The notes under the pieces: generated by a model | Told to the model about the DNA's origin: nothing | The model's database searches: none | The model's input: the letters and a program-made list of their open reading frames with translations, nothing else | Shown here: in pieces, positions 52,901 through 61,909 of the stretch | How positions within the stretch are numbered: the first letter of the stretch is position 1 | Layout: the number at the start of each line of letters is the position of its first letter | Translations under genes and position numbers: made by a program | Source of the DNA: Acidimicrobiaceae bacterium | GTDB lineage: Bacteria > Actinomycetota > Acidimicrobiia > Acidimicrobiales > Poriferisodalaceae | Length of the DNA stretch: 64,000 nucleotides | Reading direction: 5' to 3' | Assembly (NCBI GenBank): GCA_026713105.1 | Contig: JAPOPC010000072.1 | Location: 62,001 to 126,000 of the forward strand

Positions 52901-53809
52901 TCAACCCTGGGTCTGGGCCACGAGGGACACCTCAGCGAGGCGAGTCCACTGTGCGAGCCCGAGCTGCTCGGGGCGGTCGGTGGGGTCGATGCCTGCGCTC
53001 GCAAGCGTCGCGTCGACGTCGTCGAGGGCGCTCCGCAGTGTGCGGCGCAGCATCTGGCGGCGATGCGCGAACGCGGTGCCGACCAAGCGGTCGATCTCGC
53101 TGCGCAATACCGGTTTCATCCCGGGCGCCCGCCGGGTGATGCGCACCAGCGCGGACTCCACGTCGGGGCGGGGGTAGAAGACCGTGGCGGGCACCGCGCC
53201 GGCCAACTCGGCATCGGCGTGGGTTGCGACTCGCACCGACACCGCGCCGTACGTGCCGCCCCCCGGAGCCGCCGCAAGTCGCTGGGCGGCCTCCTTCTGG
53301 CACATCACCAGCATCTGGGTGACAGCCGGCACATCGTCGAGCACCGTCAGCACCAGCGAGGTGGCGATGTTGTACGGCAAGTTCGCGACTAGGTGCCAGC
53401 CCGTCCCGCACAGCAGTGCACCCCAGTCCATGCGGCGAGCGTCGGCGTGCACCACGGAGAGGGGGCCAATCGGGTCACCGGCCTTTCCATCGGCCACTTC
53501 GGTTGCCGTTGTGCCGGCCGTTGCGCCGGCCAAATGGCTCGTCACTTCCTGCAGCAACGGCACGAGCCGTCCGTCGGTTTCTACCGCCACGACCTCAGCG
53601 CCGGTCTCGGCCAAAGCCAGCGTGAGCGAACCCAGACCCGCGCCGATCTCGACGACACGATCGCCGGCTCCCACTCCCGCCAGGCGAGCAATGCGCCGCA
53701 CCGTGTTGGGATCGACGACGAAGTTCTGACCCAGGCTGCGGCGAGGTGCCGCGCCAGCCCTGGCCAGCAGCTCCTTGACCGCAGGCAGGGTCAGCAACTT
53801 GCCTGTCAT
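52901..53809 (-). CDS. rsmA: 16S rRNA dimethyladenosine transferase RsmA/KsgA
   Basis: A 302-residue methyltransferase that dimethylates two adjacent adenines near the 3' end of 16S rRNA. RRSLGQNFVVDPNTVRRIA, the SAM site VVEIGAGLGSLTLALAETGA, catalytic NLPYNIATSLVL and the C-terminal AFAHRRQMLRRTL are all present. It has a short Gly/Thr-rich insert around residues 95-112. ATG 53809 overlaps the tatD stop by four bases. Confidence 0.96.
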   Translation of the reverse strand: MTGKLLTLPAVKELLARAGAAPRRSLGQNFVVDPNTVRRIARLAGVGAGDRVVEIGAGLGSLTLALAETGAEVVAVETDGRLVPLLQEVTSHLAGATAGTTATEVADGKAGDPIGPLSVVHADARRMDWGALLCGTGWHLVANLPYNIATSLVLTVLDDVPAVTQMLVMCQKEAAQRLAAAPGGGTYGAVSVRVATHADAELAGAVPATVFYPRPDVESALVRITRRAPGMKPVLRSEIDRLVGTAFAHRRQMLRRTLRSALDDVDATLASAGIDPTDRPEQLGLAQWTRLAEVSLVAQTQG

Positions 53810-54606
53810 CGGGCGTCGGTGGGACCGTCAGATTCGCCAAGACCGAAGATGCGCATCGCATTCGCGGTGGTCTCTGCGGCCGCCTGGCTCGCTGGGATGC
53901 CGCGTGCGGCAGCGACTGCCTCGCCCACGAAGCGCACCCAGCTCGGACGGTTCTGCTTGCCCCGCATCGGCACGGGTGCCAGGTACGGCGCATCGGTCTC
54001 AATGAGATAGCTGTCGGCGGGAACGAGTGCAGCGGCGTCGCGGATCTCGCCCGCGTTGGCAAACGACACGATGCCGCTAAACGACACTGCAGCGCTCCGG
54101 TCGAGCGCTGCGCGCGCCTCGTCGGGCCCGCCGGTGAAACAGTGGAACACGGTGCCCTCGGGCACGCCCTCGGCGTCGAGCACGTCGAACGTGTCTTCCC
54201 AGGCGTCGCGGCTGTGGATGACCAGCGCCAGCCCATAACGATGCGCCATGGCGATCTGCGCAGCGAATGCCTCACGCTGGCTCGCCCGGTCGGAGTGCTC
54301 GTAGTAGTAGTCGAGCCCGCATTCGCCGATCGCCACCGGCGAGTGACCGGCGGCTATCAGCTGCTCCAACTCTTCGAGAGCCGCCGGGCCTTCGTCGGCA
54401 TCGTGGGGGTGCAGCCCGATCGTGGCGGCGACACCCTTCAGCGTTCGGGCCCGCTCCAGTGCAGCGACACTGCGCTCGACATCAGTGCCGATGTCCACCA
54501 GCCACGCGACGCCGTCTTGGTGGGCCTCCGCGACCAACTCGGCGCCGCCGTCCCACAGGTGGCAGTGACTGTCGACCCAGACCTCGGCTTGCGGCGCTGA
54601 GTTCAT
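53806..54606 (-). CDS. tatD: TatD-family metal-dependent deoxyribonuclease
   Basis: A 266-residue TIM-barrel hydrolase. VDSHCHLWDGG carries the first H-x-H metal pair; GLHPHDADEGP, GECGLDYYYEH, VIHSRDAWEDT, VFHCFTGGPDEA and IETDAPYLAP are the remaining TatD motifs in order. It acts as a 3'-5' exonuclease/DNase in characterised homologues. ATG 54606 lies 23 bases after metG. Typical metG-tatD-rsmA-ispE order. Confidence 0.94.
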   Translation of the reverse strand: MNSAPQAEVWVDSHCHLWDGGAELVAEAHQDGVAWLVDIGTDVERSVAALERARTLKGVAATIGLHPHDADEGPAALEELEQLIAAGHSPVAIGECGLDYYYEHSDRASQREAFAAQIAMAHRYGLALVIHSRDAWEDTFDVLDAEGVPEGTVFHCFTGGPDEARAALDRSAAVSFSGIVSFANAGEIRDAAALVPADSYLIETDAPYLAPVPMRGKQNRPSWVRFVGEAVAAARGIPASQAAAETTANAMRIFGLGESDGPTDAR

Positions 54607-54629
54607 CGCACTGGGCTCATCGCCTTGGA

Positions 54630-56129
54630 TCACTTCAGGCGCGGGTACAGCGGATCGCCGGTCGCCACCGCCACGCCGCCGGGGTAGCCCCCCCACGTCG
54701 CGGCCTCGGGCAGGCGCTGATCGGCCACCGAGCCCTCCATGCCGATGCGTCGCCACACCTCCTCGCAGCCCCGCGGTGTCGCCACCGATGCGAGCACCGC
54801 CACGATGCGCAGCGCTTCGAGCGCATCGCCAAGCACGGCATCTACCTCGGGTCCGGGATCTTGCTTCCACGGCTCAGCCGCTTCGAGCATGGTGTTGGTC
54901 TCGCGGATGATGCGCCAAGTGGCGTCGAGGGCTTCTGAAGGCGCCAGCCGCTCCCAGGCCTCTGCGGTGTCGGCGAAGCACTCGGCCACAGCACTGGCCA
55001 GCGGGCTGTCGGGGCGAGGCGCCGGGCCAACGCCGTCGCACTTGCGGCTGACCACGGTGGCAACCCGGCTCATGAGGTTGCCCAGGTTGTTGGCCAGGTC
55101 CGCGTTGTAGCGGGCAACCATCCCCTCATAGGAGAAGTCGCCGTCGGGGCCGAAGGGCTGATCGTGCAAGAAGTGGTGTCGTACGCCGTCGCTGCCGAAG
55201 TCGTCGACGAGGTCGCCCGGCGCGATCTGGTTGAGCGCAGATTTCGCCATCTTCTCGCCGCCCACCAGCAGGAAGCCGTGCACGTGCACCCGCCGGGGCG
55301 GCAGCACGCCGCCGCTCATCAGCATCGCCGGCCAGTACACGCAATGGAACCGGAGGATGTCCTTGCCGATCAGGTGCACGCCGGGCCAGCGATGCGCGAA
55401 CTGGTCGTCGTCGCTGGCGTATCCCGCGGCGGTGATGTAGTTGGTCAGTGCGTCGAACCAGACGTAGGTGACATGCTGCGGATCCCAAGGAATGCGTATG
55501 CCCCAGTCCAGCGATGTGCGGCTAATCGAGAAGTCCTGCAGGCCGCCGCGGATGAATCCCAGCGCCTCGTTGCGCTTGGTCGCCGGCACGACGAAGTCGG
55601 GATGAGCTTCGTACCAATCCAGCAGGGGCTTCTCGTAGCGGCTGAGCGCAAAGAAGTAATTCTCCTCAGTGACGTGCTCAGCAGGGCGCCGGTGGATGCG
55701 GCAGTTGCCGTCGTCGAGATCGTCGTCGGTGTAGTAGGCCTCACAGCTCACGCAGTACAGGCCCTCATAGGTCTGCAGCGTGATGTCGCCGTTGTCGTAA
55801 CAAGCCTGCAAGAGCTGCTGGACCGAGTGGTGATGACGGGGCTCGCTGGTGCGGATGAAATCGTCGTTGGAAATGTCGAGCTGGCGCCATGCCTCCTGGA
55901 AGCGCACCACCGTGCGGTCTGCCCACTCGATGGGCGTGCAGCCGTTTTCCTGTGCCGCCCGCTGGACCTTGAGACCGTGCTCGTCGGTGCCGGTCAGGAA
56001 CATGACGTCGTCGCCTCGCAGACGATTCCAACGAGCAATCGCATCTGCGGTGATCGTCGTGTACGCGTGCCCGATGTGGGGGGCATCGTTCACGTAATAG
56101 ATCGGCGTCGTGACGTAGTAGGAAGCCAC
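54630..56129 (-). CDS. metG: Methionyl-tRNA synthetase
   Basis: A 499-residue class I synthetase without the C-terminal tRNA-binding extension. HIGH is at residues 18-21 (NDAPHIGHAYTT), the zinc knuckle is a single one (YCVSCEAYY...NCRIHRRP), the KMSKS loop reads GGEKMAKSALN, and GTDEHGLKVQRAAQENG is the family signature. GTG 56129 gives the usual short N-terminus, with TACCCT 6 bases upstream. The open frame upstream reads through a long inverted repeat and is not coding. Confidence 0.96.
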   Translation of the reverse strand: MASYYVTTPIYYVNDAPHIGHAYTTITADAIARWNRLRGDDVMFLTGTDEHGLKVQRAAQENGCTPIEWADRTVVRFQEAWRQLDISNDDFIRTSEPRHHHSVQQLLQACYDNGDITLQTYEGLYCVSCEAYYTDDDLDDGNCRIHRRPAEHVTEENYFFALSRYEKPLLDWYEAHPDFVVPATKRNEALGFIRGGLQDFSISRTSLDWGIRIPWDPQHVTYVWFDALTNYITAAGYASDDDQFAHRWPGVHLIGKDILRFHCVYWPAMLMSGGVLPPRRVHVHGFLLVGGEKMAKSALNQIAPGDLVDDFGSDGVRHHFLHDQPFGPDGDFSYEGMVARYNADLANNLGNLMSRVATVVSRKCDGVGPAPRPDSPLASAVAECFADTAEAWERLAPSEALDATWRIIRETNTMLEAAEPWKQDPGPEVDAVLGDALEALRIVAVLASVATPRGCEEVWRRIGMEGSVADQRLPEAATWGGYPGGVAVATGDPLYPRLK

Positions 56130-56135
56130 GCCTGC

Positions 56136-56141
56136 AGGGTA
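56136..56141 (-). promoter_or_regulatory. Probable leaderless -10 element (TACCCT) for metG
   Basis: TACCCT on the minus strand, 6-base spacer to GTG 56129. Confidence 0.45.
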
Positions 56142-56200
56142 GTGAGGGGCGACGCAGCCGCCCTCAGAATTCTGTCGGCCTGCGCTTCCCCGTTGCGCCC

Positions 56201-56279
56201 GCGGCGAGGGCGGCGGCGGCTTCCGCTCCAGCGATCCGGCAGGTCGCAACGTCGCAGAATCCGCCGCCGCCCTCGCCGC
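56201..56279. repeat. Inverted repeat with a perfect 19-bp stem between rsmI and metG
   Basis: GCGGCGAGGGCGGCGGCGG at 56201-56219 is the exact reverse complement of 56261-56279, with a 41-base loop. The right arm begins at the first base of the rsmI TAG stop. Such a stem is far stronger than other hairpins here; it has no T-run. It may end or attenuate transcription between rsmI and metG, or be a small mobile palindromic element. Confidence 0.85.
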
Positions 56280-57157
56280 TATTGCATCTTGTTATCGAGT
56301 GCGCGGGCCAGTTCGGTGGAGATGTTGTAGGTGCGGTTGCGGCCCACACCCAGTCGCTGTGCGACGGCTGCTGCAGCGTCACGGGCGCTGCCGCCGGCTG
56401 CCAGCTCGCCGTGCAGAGCCGCTCGAATCTGCTCATCGGACGGGGGTCGGGAGATCGCTGGGCCGAGCACGACGACGATCTCCCCTCGTGTCGGCTCGGC
56501 GTAGCGCGCTGCCAGCTCGGCGATCGTGCCGCGCGCGACCTCTTCGTGCAGCTTGGTGAGCTCACGGACGACGACTGCTGGACGGCCGGCGCCGCAAACC
56601 TCGGCCAGGTCTTCGAGCGTGGCACCAAGGCGTTTGGGTGATTCCAGCAGGACGACGGTTCGCTGTTCGGCGGCGACCGCTTCGAGTCGTTGATCGCGGA
56701 CCTTGCCCTTGCGGGGCAGAAATCCTTCCATGACCCAGCGATCTGTCGGCAGGCCGGAGACAGCGAGTGCGGCGACCGGTGCAGAGGGTCCGGGCACCAC
56801 GCTGACGGGCAGACCTGCCGCCGCGACTGCCCCCACCAGGCGCTGCCCCGGATCGGAGATCGTCGGCATGCCCGCGTCGGTGATGTACGCAGCGGTCTCC
56901 CCCGCCGTCAGGCGCTGCACTATCTGCGCGGCGACGGCGGCCTCGTTGTGTTCGTGCATCGCCACCAGCGGCTGCCCGCCGATGCCCAGCCGCTGCAGCA
57001 GCAGGCCGGTGCGCCGGGTGTCTTCGCAGGCCACGAACGACACCGCCGTCAGTACTTCGACCGCCCGCGGGGCGATGTCTGCGAGATTGCCGATAGGCGT
57101 GGCCACCAGCCACAGTCGAGCTTGCCCTGCTGTGGCAGCACCCGCCTGATCGGTCAT
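56279..57157 (-). CDS. rsmI: 16S rRNA (cytidine-2'-O)-methyltransferase RsmI
   Basis: A 292-residue tetrapyrrole-methylase-fold enzyme that methylates C1402 of 16S rRNA. LVATPIGNLADIAPRAVEVL, FVACEDTRRTGLLLQRLGI, YITDAGMPTISDPGQRLV, GPSAPVAALAVSGLP and the RELTKLHEE motif are all present. The C-terminal RsmI helix-turn domain (AAAVAQRLGVGRNRTYNIS) is retained. ATG 57157 is preferred to a TTG four codons upstream. It lies downstream of the DUF192 gene and before metG. Confidence 0.95.
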   Translation of the reverse strand: MTDQAGAATAGQARLWLVATPIGNLADIAPRAVEVLTAVSFVACEDTRRTGLLLQRLGIGGQPLVAMHEHNEAAVAAQIVQRLTAGETAAYITDAGMPTISDPGQRLVGAVAAAGLPVSVVPGPSAPVAALAVSGLPTDRWVMEGFLPRKGKVRDQRLEAVAAEQRTVVLLESPKRLGATLEDLAEVCGAGRPAVVVRELTKLHEEVARGTIAELAARYAEPTRGEIVVVLGPAISRPPSDEQIRAALHGELAAGGSARDAAAAVAQRLGVGRNRTYNISTELARALDNKMQ

Positions 57158-57194
57158 GCACCTAGGCAATCAGGCTGTGCCAGCGCAGCCACGC

Positions 57195-57530
57195 TCATGC
57201 GTCGAGTCGGATCTCGAGGGTGTCGCCCACGGTGAGGCCCCAGCGCTCGCACGCGCCCGCCTGGGCCTCGACGACTGATCGTGCGCGCAGCCTCGGCCGA
57301 CCGATACGGCCCGGTCGCATCCTCACCATGTCTACGACCCGCCGCCGCGCATCCAAGAACATCACGTCGATATCGAAGCTCATTCCGATGGTGTGCACGC
57401 AGCGGCACCGCTCGATCAGTAGCGCCCCGGTCAGGTCGTCGCGCCCCAGCAGACCACGCCGGCGCTCAGGACGGGTACGAGCGACCTCGAGGCTCGCCAC
57501 CACTCGATCCCCGCACGCAAGCCACGGCAT
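57195..57530 (-). CDS. DUF192 family protein
   Basis: A 111-residue DUF192 protein: RRRGLLGRDDLTGALLIERC, HTIGMSFDIDVMFLDARRRV (the conserved T-x-x-M/F-DVxF motif) and VVEAQAGACERWGLTVGD, then LEIRLDA. No signal peptide is visible, unlike many family members. The function of the family is unknown. ATG 57530 begins 2 bases after the ychF stop, so it is co-translated with ychF. Confidence 0.9.
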   Translation of the reverse strand: MPWLACGDRVVASLEVARTRPERRRGLLGRDDLTGALLIERCRCVHTIGMSFDIDVMFLDARRRVVDMVRMRPGRIGRPRLRARSVVEAQAGACERWGLTVGDTLEIRLDA

Positions 57531-57532
57531 GG

Positions 57533-58654
57533 CTACACGTTGAAGCGGAACTCCACGACGTCGCCGTCGCGCATCGGATAGTCCTTCCCTTCGACGCGCA
57601 GACGGCCTGCGTCACGCGCTGCAGACCACGAGCCTAAATCCAGCAATTCGGCCCAGTCGATCACCTCGGCCCGGATGAAACCGCGTTCGAAGTCGGTGTG
57701 GATCCGCCCGGCGCACTGAGGTGCCCGCCAACCGGCTCGGAACGTCCACGCCCGCGATTCCTTCTCACCCGTGGTCAGGAAGGTCCGCAAGCCCAGCAGT
57801 CCATGGGCAGCCGCCACAAATCGCTCCAGCGCGCCTTCCCCCAGGCCGAGCCCTTCGAGCAGCTCGGTTCGTTCGTCGCCGGTGAGCTGCGCTGCCTCTG
57901 CCTCGAGCTGCACGCTCAGCGGCAGCACGGTGGCACCGGGCAGCTCCGCTTCGATCGGCGCTGCGAGCTCGGCGGCTGCGTCCAGCTGGTTCTCGCCGAT
58001 GTTCAGCACCGCCATCACCGGCTTGTCGGTGAGCAGGAAGTGGCTGCGCAGCGCAGCCCGATGCGGGTACTGCTGCGGGTTCTGTTCAGAGCCGTTGCAG
58101 TCGCCGCTGAGCGGCCAGGCCCGGTACAGCGGCGTGCCGGCCGCCAGGTGGTCGAGCGCTGCGTCGAGCGCTGCGACCTCCTCGGCCAGTGCGGTGTCGG
58201 ACGGCTGGCTGCGCGATGCCTTGCGCCTGCGGTTGATGCGCGACTCCACCGACTCCAGATCGGCCAGCGTCAACTCGGTCTCGACGATGCGCAGGTGTTC
58301 GAGCGGATCGGCGGGGCCGGGCACATCAGCGTCATCGAACGCGCGCAGCACGAACACGATGGCATCCACCTCGCGGATGCCTGCCAGGAAGCGGTTGCCG
58401 AGGCCTTCGCCCTTGCTGGCACCTTCCACCAGCCCACCGATGTCGATGAACTCGGTGGTGGTCGGCACCACCTTGCGGCTGGCGCTCATGGCGGCCAAGG
58501 CATCGAGCCGGGCATCGGGCACGCGGGCCACACCGATATTCGGATCGGTCGTGGCAAAGGCGTACGGCGCCGCCAACGCCCCGCCGCCCGCGAGGGAGTT
58601 GAACAGCGACGACTTTCCCGCATTGGGCAGGCCGACGAACCCAAAGCGTTCCAT
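57533..58654 (-). CDS. ychF: Redox-regulated ATPase YchF/OLA1
   Basis: A 373-residue Obg-family P-loop protein. The G1 motif is [15 protein letters not shown]3 is [19 protein letters not shown]; the ATP-specific N-x-x-E of YchF is at [10 protein letters not shown]; the C-terminal TGS domain ends [14 protein letters not shown] and [15 protein letters not shown]. It binds ribosomes and hydrolyses ATP. TAACCT lies 9 bases before ATG 58654; divergent from the racemase gene. Confidence 0.96.
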   Translation of the reverse strand: MERFGFVGLPNAGKSSLFNSLAGGGALAAPYAFATTDPNIGVARVPDARLDALAAMSASRKVVPTTTEFIDIGGLVEGASKGEGLGNRFLAGIREVDAIVFVLRAFDDADVPGPADPLEHLRIVETELTLADLESVESRINRRRKASRSQPSDTALAEEVAALDAALDHLAAGTPLYRAWPLSGDCNGSEQNPQQYPHRAALRSHFLLTDKPVMAVLNIGENQLDAAAELAAPIEAELPGATVLPLSVQLEAEAAQLTGDERTELLEGLGLGEGALERFVAAAHGLLGLRTFLTTGEKESRAWTFRAGWRAPQCAGRIHTDFERGFIRAEVIDWAELLDLGSWSAARDAGRLRVEGKDYPMRDGDVVEFRFNV

Positions 58655-58663
58655 CGCCGGGCG

Positions 58664-58669
58664 AGGTTA
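58664..58669 (-). promoter_or_regulatory. Probable leaderless -10 element (TAACCT) for ychF
   Basis: TAACCT on the minus strand, 9-base spacer to ATG 58654. Confidence 0.45.
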
Positions 58670-58707
58670 GTGTCGCGCCCGAGGCATCCACTGAAGGGGA
58701 GGAATCC

Positions 58708-59847
58708 ATGGGACCGCTGCAGGGACTGAAGGTGATCGAGCTGGCGGGCATCGGCCCCGGGCCGTTCTGCGCAATGCTGCTCGCTGACCTGGGCGCGGAC
58801 GTCATCCGCGTCGATCGCATGACGCCCGAAGACCTGGGCATCGACCGTGGACGCAAGTTCAACGTGCTCAACCGCGGCCGTCGCTCGGTGGCGGTCGACC
58901 TCAAGTCGCCTGACGGCGTCGAGACGGTGCTGAAGCTGGTGGAACAAGCCGATGCGCTGATCGAAGGATTCCGCCCAGGTGTGACCGAACGACTGGGCCT
59001 CGGACCCGACGAGTGCATGGCTCGCAACCCGAAGCTGGTGTACGGGCGCATGACCGGCTGGGGCCAGGAAGGCCCGATGGCGCATGCCGCCGGCCACGAC
59101 ATCAACTACATCGCCCTCACGGGCGCTCTGCACGCCATCGGACCGGCCGAGGCGCCGAGCCCGCCGCTCAACCTGGTGGGCGATTTCGGCGGCGGCGGCA
59201 TGTACCTGGCATTCGGCGTGTGCGCAGCGCTGCTCGAGTCGCGCGACTCGGGGCAGGGCCAGGTCGTGGACGCCGCCATGACCGAGGGCGCGGCGTCGCT
59301 GATGGCAGCCATCTACGGCATCTACGGCTCGGGCGGCTGGGCCGACGAGCGGGAATCCAACTTCCTCGACGGCGGCGCCTACTACTACGGCGTGTATGAG
59401 ACCTCCGACTCCAAGTTCGTGTCAGTCGGGTCGATCGAGGGCAAGTTCCACGATGAGCTGCTCGAGAAGACGGGCTTGGCCGACGCTGCGACCGTGGACC
59501 GCAACGACCGCGATGCGTGGGCAGACAAGCGGGCGCGTCTCGCGGAGGTCATCAAGACCAAGACCCGCGACGAGTGGGACGAGATCATGGCCGGCTCAGA
59601 TGTCTGCTATGCGCCAGTGCTGGACCTCTCCGAGGCGCCACACCACCCCCACAACGTCGCCCGCGGCAGCTTCGTGGAGGTGGAGGGCGTGATGCAGCCG
59701 GCGCCTGCGCCCCGCTTCAGTCGCACCCCAGGCGAGGTCGCCCGACCGCCGGCGTCGCCGGGCGAGAACACCGATGAGGTGCTGGCCGACTGGGGCTTCG
59801 ACGCCGACGACATCGAAAAGCTCCACGAGGTCGGTGCAGTCGGCTGA
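58708..59847 (+). CDS. mcr: Alpha-methylacyl-CoA racemase (CaiB/BaiF family)
   Basis: A 379-residue family III CoA-transferase-fold racemase. [20 protein letters not shown] and ADVIRVDR open the protein. [19 protein letters not shown] holds the His-Asp pair, and [16 protein letters not shown] the second Asp, matching the catalytic His/Asp of mycobacterial MCR. GKFNVL-like [19 protein letters not shown] fits the CoA site. It inverts 2-methylacyl-CoA for beta-oxidation of branched or sterol chains, which suits the acyl-CoA dehydrogenase and CYP125-like P450 elsewhere in the window (inference). A strong GGGGAGGAA ribosome site precedes ATG 58708. Confidence 0.92.
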   Translation: MGPLQGLKVIELAGIGPGPFCAMLLADLGADVIRVDRMTPEDLGIDRGRKFNVLNRGRRSVAVDLKSPDGVETVLKLVEQADALIEGFRPGVTERLGLGPDECMARNPKLVYGRMTGWGQEGPMAHAAGHDINYIALTGALHAIGPAEAPSPPLNLVGDFGGGGMYLAFGVCAALLESRDSGQGQVVDAAMTEGAASLMAAIYGIYGSGGWADERESNFLDGGAYYYGVYETSDSKFVSVGSIEGKFHDELLEKTGLADAATVDRNDRDAWADKRARLAEVIKTKTRDEWDEIMAGSDVCYAPVLDLSEAPHHPHNVARGSFVEVEGVMQPAPAPRFSRTPGEVARPPASPGENTDEVLADWGFDADDIEKLHEVGAVG

Positions 59848-59915
59848 GCCGATCTTCCCCAGCTCGGCCACCAGCCTGAACCAGCGCCGCCGGACTGATT
59901 CAGGGGCGGCCTCGG

Positions 59916-59921
59916 TAGCCT
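59916..59921 (+). promoter_or_regulatory. Probable leaderless -10 element (TAGCCT) for bL37
   Basis: TAGCCT with a 9-base spacer to ATG 59931, the same spacing as for bS22. Confidence 0.5.
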
Positions 59922-59930
59922 GCAACGTCT

Positions 59931-60017
59931 ATGTCGAAGCGCACCAAGAAGCGGAAGCTCCGGGCGCGCCGCAGCAAGGCCAACCACGGCAAGCGCCCCA
60001 ACTGCGGCCGCGGCTAG
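59931..60017 (+). CDS. 50S ribosomal protein bL37 (very small)
   Basis: A 28-residue basic peptide, MSKRTKKRKLRARRSKANHG followed by KRPNCGRG. The SKANHGKRPN block is the hallmark of bL37, the small protein first seen in mycobacterial large-subunit structures. It differs from the mycobacterial form by a few extra residues, including a Cys near the end. Alone on the plus strand between the racemase and a deacetylase, with a TANNNT element 9 bases upstream. Confidence 0.92.
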   Translation: MSKRTKKRKLRARRSKANHGKRPNCGRG

Positions 60018-60102
60018 CCCGCGGGCATTGCTCGCCGCGGCGGCCGGCGTGAGCAAGCTCGTTTGCCGCTGAGTACGCCCGCAGACCGGCCATCATCAGG
60101 GA

Positions 60103-61884
60103 GTGCGCAAGTCCTGCACCTCGGCATTGGTGAGTGCGCTCTTCCTCACAGCAGTGCTGGGCAACGCGTGCCACGTTCGACAGGTCAGGGACGCTGCGCC
60201 CGAACGCGCCGAGCTTGGCGTCTCAGAACGGGCCGCGCAAGCTGGCGAATCGGGTGAGGCATCGTCGACGGTGACACTGGTCTCACCGACCCTGACAACA
60301 GCCGCGGCACAACCTGGTCGTGCAGCACCAGCAAGCCAGGCTTCTGACGAGGACGGTCCGGTGCAGGCGGCCGATGCCGCGCCGCCGGCCGAGTCGGTGC
60401 AGTTGGGCGATCTTGTCGCAGGCACCCAGGACCAGGCAGCCGCCAAACGAGATGACGATCCGAACCTCGTGATCGCGAACATCACCGATCTGGACTGGCT
60501 GCCCGCAGGTTGGGAAGCCATGTTCCGCCACTGGTACCCGGAGCGAGCGTTCGTGCTGCACCCCCAAGCGGCCCAGGGCGACCTCGACGGCGACGGCGAC
60601 GTTGACGCCGTCCTCCATGTCCAGGCACGGTCTGCCGATTCGCCTCAGGCACAACTGCTCGTGCCCGTCATCGACACCGGCGAGGCCATCGATGTGCGAC
60701 CGCCAGTAGATCTCGGCCAGCGCGTCATCATCGACTCGATCGACATCGCGGACGGCGCCGTCGAGGTGTCCCTCTTCGACCGCTCCCCCGGCGAGCCGCT
60801 GACAGTGATCACACGCCGCACCACGCTGTCCGTCGTTGTTGGCAGCCCAGCCGCAGCAGACGCGGATAGGGCCGAGCCGGTCGTGATTCCCACCAGTGTC
60901 GAGCCCATTGACTACGTACCGGCACTGCAGATCAGCCGCCCAGCAACCACGCCGGCGTCGGAGCTCGATGGCGTGGGCACGGCCATGTCGGATCGGATCG
61001 AGCTGCGCGAGCGACACCGGTACGGCATGCACGCCAGCGAGCGCGACGTCGTCGTGGCGACGCTCGATGCACCAGCAGGAGTCTGGCTGGAAGTCCGTCT
61101 CAGCGACGGAACGTTGCTGGTCCCCAGCGCCGAGCGCGCTCAGAGATTTGCGATCCGAGCGCCAGCAGACGGCGAGTGGACCATCACCGCCGCGTCATCG
61201 CGCATCGAGCCGGCCGACTACCGGCTCGCGGTGGAGGTGTTCCCGCCCTCGCGCAGCAACGGCATCGGGACCCGTGACCTCACCGGCTTCTGGTCCAGCA
61301 CTCGCACATCCCCGCCCGCTCTGCCCGACGACGGCGACGTGGCGTACCTGACCTTCGATGACGGACCCCATCCCGTCTATACGCCGCAGGTGCTCGACGT
61401 GCTGGCACGCCACGGCGCCAAGGCGACGTTCTTCGTCGTGGGATCGCTCGCTGAGCGCTACCCGCTGCTCGTGCAACGGATCGCCTACGAGGGCCACACG
61501 CTCGCCAACCACTCCTGGAAACACGAGTCCCTTGCTCGGGTCTCACGGGCGGCGTTTGATCGGTCGGTCGGGCGCACCCAAGAGCTCTTGGGGCCGCTCG
61601 CCACGTCGTGCCTCCGGCCGCCGTACTGGGACCTGGGGGCGTTTACCCGGGAATGGTCTGGCGACCTCGGCCTGCGACTGGTGTCGTGGACCTACAGCCC
61701 GAAGGACTGGCTGCAGCCGACAGCGCAGCACATTGCCGACGGCATCGTCGCGCGAACGGCTCCGGGCGCGGTGATCCTGCTGCACGACGGCGGCGGCGAT
61801 CACCCGGCGACGGTTCGCGGGCTCGACCAGGCGCTCGAGCGGCTCGCCGGCAACGGATTGGAATTCAAAGCGCTGTGCCGATGA
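60103..61884 (+). CDS. Polysaccharide deacetylase lipoprotein with large N-terminal extension
   Basis: A 593-residue exported protein. The GTG start is followed by RKSCTSALVSALFLTAVLGN and AC, a likely lipoprotein signal, then about 90 residues rich in Ala, Glu and Thr. A middle region of about 260 residues includes a calcium-loop-like QGDLDGDGDVDAVLHV and two beta-rich parts that I do not recognise. The C-terminal NodB domain (about 415-590) has YLTFDDGPHPVYTPQVL (metal Asp), ANHSWKHESL (H-x-x-x-H), RPPYWDLG, PKDWLQP and VILLHDGGGDH. It would deacetylate peptidoglycan or another surface glycan. AGGGA lies close before the start. Confidence 0.88.
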   Translation: MRKSCTSALVSALFLTAVLGNACHVRQVRDAAPERAELGVSERAAQAGESGEASSTVTLVSPTLTTAAAQPGRAAPASQASDEDGPVQAADAAPPAESVQLGDLVAGTQDQAAAKRDDDPNLVIANITDLDWLPAGWEAMFRHWYPERAFVLHPQAAQGDLDGDGDVDAVLHVQARSADSPQAQLLVPVIDTGEAIDVRPPVDLGQRVIIDSIDIADGAVEVSLFDRSPGEPLTVITRRTTLSVVVGSPAAADADRAEPVVIPTSVEPIDYVPALQISRPATTPASELDGVGTAMSDRIELRERHRYGMHASERDVVVATLDAPAGVWLEVRLSDGTLLVPSAERAQRFAIRAPADGEWTITAASSRIEPADYRLAVEVFPPSRSNGIGTRDLTGFWSSTRTSPPALPDDGDVAYLTFDDGPHPVYTPQVLDVLARHGAKATFFVVGSLAERYPLLVQRIAYEGHTLANHSWKHESLARVSRAAFDRSVGRTQELLGPLATSCLRPPYWDLGAFTREWSGDLGLRLVSWTYSPKDWLQPTAQHIADGIVARTAPGAVILLHDGGGDHPATVRGLDQALERLAGNGLEFKALCR

Positions 61885-61909
61885 GGTGTCCCGCAGGCCT
61901 CGCAGCCTC

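Noticed and set aside
56130-56249. N-terminal extension of metG through the inverted repeat
   Set aside because: MetG homologues begin just before the Y-x-T-T-P-I-x-Y motif, which GTG 56129 provides; the upstream residues are low complexity.
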